A stretch of DNA of 64,000 bases from Lasiodiplodia sp. COLG20 (Eukaryota; Ascomycota; Dothideomycetes; Botryosphaeriales; Botryosphaeriaceae): contig VNWV01000011.1 of NCBI GenBank assembly GCA_009801085.1, positions 555,391 through 619,390 of the forward strand, written 5' to 3'. Positions within the stretch are counted from its first letter, which is position 1. Each line of letters starts with the position of its first letter. The position numbers and the translations under genes are program-made. Below the pieces are notes generated by a model. That model searched no databases. It was not told the origin of the DNA and was given only the letters and a program-made list of their open reading frames with translations. Shown here piece after piece: positions 56,134-64,000 of this stretch.

Positions 56134-57872
56134 GGTTGTTGTCGTTGTGTGAGCTGTTCAATTGATGGAGGCGGAGCTCAAAGATAAAAGAAAGCGGGAT
56201 GCATATAGCAGAAATGTGGGGCACACTATCAGTTAGGATACCGAGGGAAACTCCGCGCGAAAGCACACCATTATTAGACGTCGCACTAGTTTTCGTCTGA
56301 TCAAAATGCCACCCTGATCAGATCACATCACATCGGACGCGGCCGACGCAGACACAAGCCAAGCCCGATGCCTTCTTCCGAAGTGTGGCAAAGCGAAAAA
56401 ATGAGACAAGAAGGCGGCTGGGGTACAGCACGTTCCTTGTAGCCACGAGGCGTATGAAACAGGCTCGTGTTCGCTTCGCCATGCCTGGCACAGTGGTGAT
56501 TCTCCGCGTCTTCTGGTGCATGGCACGGCGCAAGTTCGGAGCTGTGTGCTTTGCAACGTCCTTCTTCTCTGTGGCCTGCCAAAATCTAGCGCGGAATCCT
56601 CCCGCACGACATTTCTCAGCCTCTCAGACGTCAATCTTCGTTACGGCACGACCCGATAGCTGCCGCTCCTGGGGATCGCCAAGCGGCCGAAAGAGCCCCA
56701 TCAAGCCTCAGGAGATGGGGCGATCAGCCGATCCAGATGGCGACTGCTCAACTGCCGTCCCGCTTTCCGCACCATAAGCTTTTCCTGCCTCTTGTCAAGG
56801 CGTAGAAGCGCAGCCCACGTGGAAGCAGTAAACTTTCGACCAGCCCTACCGCTGGTACGAGGCTAAAGTGGCGCATGGCTGCTGTGCATAAGGTGCCGCA
56901 GTAAGCATAAAATTCCTCTGCGGCTAATTTGCCGCTTCGGGGAAGCAAACGACCTTCTCCTTCGGGTTGCGACCTGCCAACTTTTCTTGCCACCCTTTTC
57001 CTTTTCATCAGGCGCTATCGCAAAATTCGCTTCTATGCCGAGGTCCAGGGGCTGCGTGTCGCGATCTAGTCCTTGCTCGCGTTTTTTTTCTTCTCTTCCT
57101 TGCAAGTGCTGCTACTGGCACTGAGGCCCGCTGCCACAGCCTCGATCTTGGCCCGGTTGCCGAAATCATGCGGGAGGGGATCCACAACGCGGCTTTTCAA
57201 GTAGCTGCCAGGGGCACTTTCGCGATAACTCCGATCAGGCCAGAACCAATAGCAGCCGGGATCCCCCGTTAATCTAGAAGATTTGCGCTGCAGCCATGGT
57301 GTCATTGGTCCAACGGTGGTGTGGAGATTCACGGCCTGATGCAACCTCTGTACAGCATTGCGGACGTAAACACTCGGTTAGCACGGCTGTTCCGAGACAT
57401 CAAGCCCGAGACTAGAAGAGAAATCATATCTGATCCGTCCCCCAAGGAAGGCCGTCGCGGGACCAAGCCGCGGAATACGCTCGCGCTGACACAGTCTTGC
57501 CTAATTTCTGATTAGAAGGTCCTTGGATCATTCGAGCTGCCGATTACGGGAACCTCACGCGGGATGGGTAGGCACACGCGTGAGCCACCCCAGTGCTTCA
57601 GACGGCGAGTGCCGATGATGGCCGAGGTCGAACGTTGTGGGCAAGAGCTGTAGTAAGAGATTGCGTACGAGGAGGGATCTTCACCATTGAAGGGAGATAT
57701 ATATGGTGGTGTTGAGGTGCAGCTGAAGGTCACAAGAGCTTTTAATGCGCTCGCTTCCATCAGTGATCCCAACACTCCCCGCTTCTCCAAGACCCTCTTT
57801 TACCCTAGGATACCCATAAAGCAGGGGCTGCTCCTTCTCGCCTTCTCACAGCGGACATAATTGCACGCGAAC
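56134..57872. promoter_or_regulatory. Divergent promoter region of FAD monooxygenase and ICS-TauD
   Basis: This 1.7-kb stretch lies between two outward-facing cluster genes. A TATATAT box lies at 57698-57704, about 170 bp before the ICS start. Two TGATCA palindromes lie at about 56297-56318 near the FAD gene. No coding frame is convincing. Confidence 0.5.
57698..57704 (+). promoter_or_regulatory. Putative TATA box of the ICS-TauD gene
   Basis: TATATAT about 170 bp upstream of ATG 57873. It is the only strong TATA-like element in this promoter on that side. Its role is inferred from spacing. Confidence 0.4.
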
Positions 57873-59889
57873 ATGTCTGTCCACACCGTAGCCGCATCCA
57901 AGCGCTCGCCCGCCCAGATCGCCGACGATGTTCTCTCCGTCATCGAGTCGTACCGGCTAAAGGCATCGCCATTCGACCCCAAGATCATCCCGCAGGCTCG
58001 GGATACTTTTCTCCCGTTGATCCAGAAGGCTGTTGAAAAACAGACGCCCATCTCGCTCACACTTCCTGCGTTTCCCTTCAAATCGCCCAACACTGACGAC
58101 AAAGTCCTGGGAACATTGCCGGATAAGGCAGAGGAAGTTGCTCTGAAGCATCTGCAAGCCTTCTGCGACAACATCAAAGATGCATATGCGCCTGGCGCCG
58201 AGCTCACCATCGTCTCTGATGGAATTGTCTACAGCGGTCAGCAAATTTCACGAATGTATTCTCGCGTTCAATCACTGACGGATCTTAGATCTTCTCGACG
58301 TCCCAGACTCTACTGTGTGGGAGTATGGGGAGCTCCTTCGGCAGATGGCCATTGAGCTTGACTGCAACTCTATTCACTTCGCTCGTCTTTCCATGATGCC
58401 TGCTCTGAAGGACAAGCTCCCAGCTGAGCTCCTCCACTACACTGACACGGCAAGCTACGAAAAGGCCGCCCCCTTGGTCCGTGAGCTCCTCATGGAGACG
58501 TACGGTGAGAGGGGTTATGACGTCAACAAGCACATCGCCGCCGACGAGAGTGTCAAAGCCACATATATGGGCTACCTCAAGTATCTCTCTCGCGATCTTC
58601 GAAAGGCCGGAGAGGCTTCGGGAGAGCAGTCGGATTCTTCAGGCGTCTCCTCGTCGGGCGGATCGGACAGTGATGCGTCGACCGGAAGCCGCAAGGCGTT
58701 CAAGAGGAAGGTGTCCAGAGTGTCCAAGCAGATGATCGCCCGCGGAAAGGTAAGGAGACTCCTCAACCTAGGATGATCATATACTCACCCTTTTCTCCAG
58801 TGCTACGCAGCGTGCGTCAAGGAGGCCTTCCCCGACTCGGTGCGCCTCTCGATCCATGCCGCCAACTCGACGACCAAGATACCCATCACCGTCATGCCCA
58901 ACGTGCAGAACCGGCCCATCACGCCGTGGCACTCGGTCATGACCTGCCGGCTGGACGGCTCCTTCGTCCCGCTGACGCGCCGCGAAGTCAAGGAGGCGAA
59001 GGACCTCGAGCCCGTGTACAGGCCCGACGGCCAGCTGTGGTGCTACCGCGAGAAGTCTGCGCTCTACGACCTCCCCGGCGCCGTGTCCATCGAGCACACG
59101 TACCCGATGGGCCTGCTGATCCGCTACACGCCTAACACGCCCTTCGCGGCGGCCGACATGCAGAAGGTGCGCAAGCTCGCCGAGCACAACTCGCCCGTCG
59201 TCCTCCGCGGGCTGGCAGGCACGACGGACCGCGACGCCTTCCTCTCCAAGGGCCGCGAGATGGGGACCATCATGAAGTGGAAGTTCGGCGAGCTGCTCGA
59301 GGTCAAGGACGGCGGCGAGGAGGCGCGCGGGCTCAACAACGTGCTGTCATCCGAGCCCATGCCGTTCCACTACGACGGCCTGTTCAAGGTGGTCAACGGC
59401 GTGTCGACGCCGCCGCTGTTCCAGATGTTCGTCGCCGTGACGGCCAGCCCGCGGGGCCACGGCCACACGCTGTTCGCCACCAGCCCGCTGCTGTTCCAGC
59501 ACCTGACGGGCGGGTACACCGCCGACGACCTGCGCAAGCACAAGTGGTGCGTCATCACCGACGCCTTCGACCACAGCCGCTTCGGCGACCTGCCGCTCGT
59601 CGTCGACCACCCGCAGACCCGCACCCCGTGCATCCGCTACCACGAGTTCTGGCCCCAGGAGCGCACCCGCTTCACCCCCACCCACGTGCACATCCAGGAC
59701 GTCGACGAGGCCGAGGACGAGCGCATCCGCACTGCTGTTGAGCGGGCACTGTTCGACCGCCGCGTCTGCTTGTATCAGGGCTGGGAGAAGGGCGACGTGC
59801 TCATCAACGACAACGTCCTCACCATGCACACGCGTGAGGGCTACACGTCGAGCTTCGGCAGGGAGCTTTGGCGGCTGCACATTGACTAA
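57873..59889 (+). CDS. Isocyanide synthase fused to a TauD-type dioxygenase (ICS-TauD)
   Basis: Exons are 57873-58236, 58289-58749 and 58801-59889, giving 637 aa. The N-terminal half is the DIT1/PvcA isocyanide synthase: ELTIVSDGIVYSDLLDVPDS, HFARLSMMPALKDKLPAELL, VRLSIHAANSTTKIPITVMP and NRPITPWHSVM. Such enzymes add an isonitrile carbon to an amino acid nitrogen, in bacteria using ribulose-5-phosphate. The C-terminal half is a TauD/PvcB-type Fe(II)/2-oxoglutarate oxygenase with H465-x-D467 (FHYDG), H618 (TMHTREGY) and an Arg in the C-terminal SFGRELWRLHID. All iron ligands are kept. A Ser/Gly-rich insert (about 229-255) interrupts the synthase part. Fused ICS-TauD proteins are known from fungal isocyanide clusters such as the xanthocillin system. 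The amino acid substrate cannot be read from sequence. Exon 3 is extremely GC-rich at third positions. Confidence 0.92.
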
Positions 59890-62073
59890 GGGGGGCGGCG
59901 GTGCAATGCGTCTTGTCTCTCGCTCTCTGAGTAAAGGTCTAATTTCTCACTTCTTGGCTGGATCAAAAAGGGAATATTTGTAAATAGGGTAACTTGTATA
60001 ATCTTGGCGTACAAAAAATAGGAATCTCCTGTTTCGAATCAATTCGTTGATTGATTGTGATGCAAAACGCATGATGACGACGCTGCGCGCGGTATGATTC
60101 CGTGGCCAGCGGACATGCTTCCGGAACGCACCTCGATCCTTCTCCACAAAAAAAAGTGCCATGAAGCGAGAATCTCGGGTGGTCTTAACATCATGCGTTC
60201 CTGGCGTCTGTGGCGCTGCTGTTCGGCATTTGGACCCCGAGCCTTGACCACAATCGGTCCGATGCATCGGCCCTGTTGCCGATACAGAACAATAGAGGAG
60301 ACTCGCCCTATCTGTGATCTACTCCCGACACTATTACAGTATTGTATAAGATCTTGTGCTCGTAATAGAGGCGGCCGAGTATCCCTGTAAAATAACCGAT
60401 CTTTGTTCCGATCCGATGCCGAGAAGGACTGCATGAGAGAAAGAAGGGAAATAACCAACACGGTGGGGATACTCTCGGATTAATCCAACACAAAAGTACT
60501 TCAATCTACGTTTAGCACTGCGGTTCATGCGATACACTGACTTAATCAACCACCATCTTGGCATTAGCAATCCAAGTTCTTCGATAGGCTTGGGACGCCG
60601 TGTTCGTCTAAATGAATATAGATGTCTAAGGTAATAACTGAGGGGACCTGTTCTTGTGAATACTGCTGTATAGTGACCGCAATTGCAACCGTAACTGCTC
60701 CTTTCTTTTTTTTTTTATTTTCTTTTTTTAGGAGCTAATACTAACCCTTAGTCCCCATATGCTCCTTTTAAGAGCTCTACCCAGAATACCACCATGAAGC
60801 TGTTGCATTCTTGCTTCCATTCCGGACTTGGCATTCATCTCTTAGGAATTTCTTTCATAAAACTCCCAAACTTTCGGTCCAGCTCGAGCACACTGTATTC
60901 TCCGAGGTCTTCAGGACGGCCGTCGTCGTTTTAAGCAGCGGAGCAAGAACAAGGTTATTTTGGATGTAGGGCAGAAGAGTCTGGAGAAAGCCCCGATTTT
61001 CCACCAAATCAGAGAGCGACGTTGACCCACCGTTATAGGGCGTCGGACCCGCCTGATGGTCATAATCTGCTCAAAGGCGAGGCCGGGCATCTTATCTCCG
61101 AGGTCTGCCAACAACTCCGAGCTCCGCATTGCAAGATGGCGGAATCTTCTCCGTCTTTTTGGCCTTGTCCCGAAGATGATGGGATTCCGTCTCCACCGTT
61201 TGCAATGGTACAAAACTTGGAGCAAATATAGTGTCCGGCCAATCATCGCTTTGGCTGTACGAGGGGCAGCCTTCCTAAAGTGATTTGGAGCGTGAACAGG
61301 ATGAGCGAATCCAGCATGGGTAAGTACGAGGAGCCAATAGTGCCGCGGATTCGTGAAACATTGGCGTCTTAGCGTTTTCTCAACTTCAACGAACTACGGT
61401 GGTAGTGTGTTGCTATTGTTGCCTATTCGGGGTTAGTGTTATCTGCGAAGGTACTGGAGGAGGCCATGCAACCCTAGCGGTATTCCTTCATTGCACCAAC
61501 GCTACCTTTCTTTTAGGATGTTAGCTTGTTACGCACGAAAGTTAGTCTGGCCTCGACCAAATGTACCGAGGATTCTGTGATTTCGGTCTAACCCGAGAGG
61601 GGTCCCGAGCACGAGAAGCACACCTCTGATGGTCGACGTCCGGACCCAAAGCTTCCGAAACCCATGGACTGCAAAATAGAAGGTCGCTCGGTCCCCAAGC
61701 TAAAGAAGAAGACAGTTGGCAAATCGACGGCGAGGCAGACGGGGGATTTTAACCCTTTTTCGCTCTTGGAATCCGAATACGACGAACGGATACGACACAT
61801 AGCTTCTCGACTCGCAATGTAACAGTACATAAGAAAAGCGGGAGGGCGGGCAGGTCTCTGCCGAGCCTTGGGTCGCAATTGCACAAGGGAGAGAAAGGGG
61901 TCCACGGAATACCTTGTTGCCGGCTTGCCCTCTCGTACTCTGCAAGAACTAGAAGGCCCATCCGAACCGCGCCAGCCACTTCCGCAGCGCTGCCAACGCA
62001 CGAATCCAGCGCCGTTTCTTTCGATACGATCGCCCAAAGGGTCCCGCCGACGACGATCGCAGGGGTACCCACC
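59890..62073. other. Gene-free region, 2.2 kb
   Basis: The gap between the ICS and P450 genes. It has a T run near 60703-60717 and AT-rich stretches but no convincing gene on either strand. The open frame on the minus strand at 61588-62664 overlaps the P450 N-terminus and is its antisense shadow. Confidence 0.45.
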
Positions 62074-63965
62074 ATGCTCGCAGCTCTCGTCGCGAGCGTC
62101 ATCCCGCTCTACCTGGCCTGGTCGGCGCTGTCGCTCTACAACAATGTACAGCGGGCGAAGGCGTCGGGGCTGCGGGTGCACGTCAGCCCGATCAGCACGC
62201 GCAACCCGCTGTGGATGTTGCTGCAGCCCGTCCTGATCCCCGTGCTGGAGCGGCTGCTGGGCGCCGACACGGTCGACGAGTGGCTGAAGCTGAGCAAGCG
62301 CAGCTGGAACTTCCACGACCGCTACCGCATGCACGAGCGCTACGGCAAGGTCTTCGCCCACGCGACGCCGTCCGACATCGAGGTCTTCGTGGCCGACGCG
62401 GCGGCGAGCGACGAGCTGCTGGCGCGGAAGAGGGATTTCCTCAAGCCCATGCACATGGTCCGTACGTTTGCTCTCTCTCTTTCCCCCATACCCAATTAAG
62501 AAGGAGGAACAAAAAGAGACTAGGGTAGAAATAAAGTCAGTTAACCGTCGCCTGTTAGAAATCATCGATGTATACGGGCCTAGCGTTGCGTCGACCGACG
62601 GCGCGGATTGGTCGCGCCACCGCCGCATCACGGCCACGCCCTTCAACGAGCGCAACAACCGCATCGTCTGGGGCGAGGCGCTGCGGCAGACGGCGCAGCT
62701 GCTGGCTTACTTCGAACGTGGCGTCGGCGCCAACGGGTCGACGGGCATGCTGGCTGAGGATTCCATGACTTTGACGCTGAACATCCTGACCGCCGCCGGC
62801 CTGGGCTTCTCGTGTGATTTCCGCGGGGCAGAGGAGAAGGCGACGAAGGGTGCAGCAGAAGAGGGGGAAAACGCTACCGTCACGCCTGGCTACCGCGACT
62901 GCCTGGCGGCGGTGCTCGAAGACTTCCTTCCCATGGGCTTGCTGCCGAAGGTGGTCTGGTCCTTCCCTCAGTGGCTGATGCCGAAGGCGCTGCAAGAGTA
63001 CGATCTGCACAAGCAGACGCTGAAGCGCTTCATGGTCGAGATGGTCGAGAAGACGCGGTACGAGGGCTCCGAGCACGCCAACTTGCTCAGCGTCCTGGTG
63101 CAGAAGAACGAAGAGGCCCGCCAGCAGCAGCAGAAAGATCAGAAAGCGGTGCGGGGCCTCTCCGACGACGAGCTGTACGGCAACGTCTTCATCTACAGCT
63201 TCGCCGGCCACGAGACGACCGCCCACGCCGTCTGCTACGCCATGTACCTGCTGGCCGCGTACCCGGAGGTGCAGGACTGGGTGGCCGAGGAGGCCCAATC
63301 CGTGCTCGGCACCACCGCTGAACTTGAGAATCTGTCTTACGAGATATTCCCGCGGCTGAAGCGCGCCCTCGGCGTCATGGTAAGCAACCACTCTCTCACA
63401 TCTCACATCATTCTACAAAACTGACCAAAATCAGTACGAAACCCTCCGCCTCTACCCGCCCGTCCTCTCCATCCCCAAAACCACCGGCCCTTCGCCACAG
63501 CTCCTCGCCATCCCCTCCGCCCCCAACAACCTCACCGCCACCATCCCCGCCCACGCCCACGTCTTCCCCAACGTCGTCGCCCTGCAGTCCGATCCCGACT
63601 ACTGGGGCGCCGACTCGCTCCTGTGGAACCCCGCGCGCTGGATCGAGAAGAAGCGCAGCGACCCCGAGCAAGGAGGAGAAGAGGAAGAAGAGGAATCCAT
63701 CAAGTCGCCCCCCGTCAAGGGCAGCTTCATCCCCTGGGCCGACGGCCCGCGCGTGTGCCCGGGGAAGAAGTTCTCGCAGGTCGAGTTCGTGGCCGTCGTC
63801 GCCGCCGTGCTGCGCGCGCACCGCGTCGAGGTCGTGCCGCAGGGAGGAGAAAGTTGCGAGGTCGCGAGGAGGCGGATCCTCGAGGTTGTCGAGGATACGT
63901 CGTACGGGGCGACGCTGTTTATGAGGCATCCTGAGAAGGTTAGGGTGAGGATTGTGAGGAGGTGA
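62074..63965 (+). CDS. Cytochrome P450 monooxygenase
   Basis: Exons are 62074-62461, 62559-63379 and 63435-63965, giving 579 aa. An N-terminal membrane anchor (MLAALVASVIPLYLAWSALS) places it in the ER. The I-helix is AGHETT (345-350). The K-helix ExxR is YETLRLYPP (E405, R408). The heme-binding loop is WADGPRVCPG with Cys511. WxxGxRxCxG with W in place of F is seen in many fungal P450s. A Glu-rich insert (about 480-490) precedes the heme loop. It is the last gene in the window and shares direction with the ICS gene, so it is probably a tailoring enzyme, as with P450s in other fungal isocyanide clusters. The stop lies 35 bp from the window edge, so neighbours to the right are unseen. Confidence 0.92.
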
Positions 63966-64000
63966 GGGAGAGGGAGATGGGTAATGTGTTTGGGTTTTAT

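Noticed and set aside
61588..62664. Open frame of 358 codons on the minus strand
   Set aside because: It overlaps P450 exons 1 and 2 in antisense and shows no domain.

Overview
This window comes from a filamentous ascomycete (Pezizomycotina). The genes are compact and split by many introns of about 47-110 bp with GT...AG ends. The encoded proteins are fungal orthologues: spliceosome, V-ATPase, complex I, proteasome and ribosome subunits. There are long untranslated gaps and no bacterial operons. A Dothideomycete is plausible but cannot be proven from sequence alone. All gene models were built by eye from reading frames, splice signals and family conservation.

Region 1 (about 0.3-30.8 kb) is housekeeping. 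In order it holds an arrestin-fold protein, PRP22 helicase, a small conserved protein, SYF1, V-ATPase subunit D, a U1A/U2B'' RRM protein, tubulin cofactor D, a POLD3/Cdc27-like polymerase delta subunit, RPN13, ribosomal protein eL6, a divergent sterol-desaturase-superfamily membrane protein, and a very long alpha/beta hydrolase. Three gene pairs are divergent and share short promoters (SYF1/VMA8, TBCD/POLD3, RPN13/eL6). Three of the genes belong to the spliceosome. Several genes carry microexons of 7, 11 and 18 nt.

Region 2 (about 31-47 kb) is looser. It holds a secreted single-pass membrane protein with duplicated cysteine modules, the complex I ESSS subunit, two small cysteine-rich zinc-ribbon-like proteins, an MFS transporter, two proteins of unknown function, and a secreted repeat protein cut by Kex2-type sites. 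The last resembles a peptide-pheromone or RiPP precursor. AT-rich, gene-poor stretches separate these genes.

Region 3 (about 48-64 kb, reaching the right edge) looks like a secondary-metabolite cluster. It has a YdcF/DUF218 protein, a MetE/UROD-like protein, an IPNS-like 2-oxoglutarate/Fe(II) oxygenase, an FAD aromatic-type monooxygenase, an isocyanide synthase fused to a TauD-type dioxygenase, and a cytochrome P450. The core enzyme would turn an amino acid into an isonitrile and then oxidatively decarboxylate or desaturate it. The other oxygenases would tailor the product. No cluster transcription factor or dedicated transporter is visible inside the block, so the cluster may continue past 64000. 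The accessory combination (YdcF-like plus MetE-like) with an isocyanide synthase, and the repeat peptide precursor next to it, are the most interesting parts of the window.
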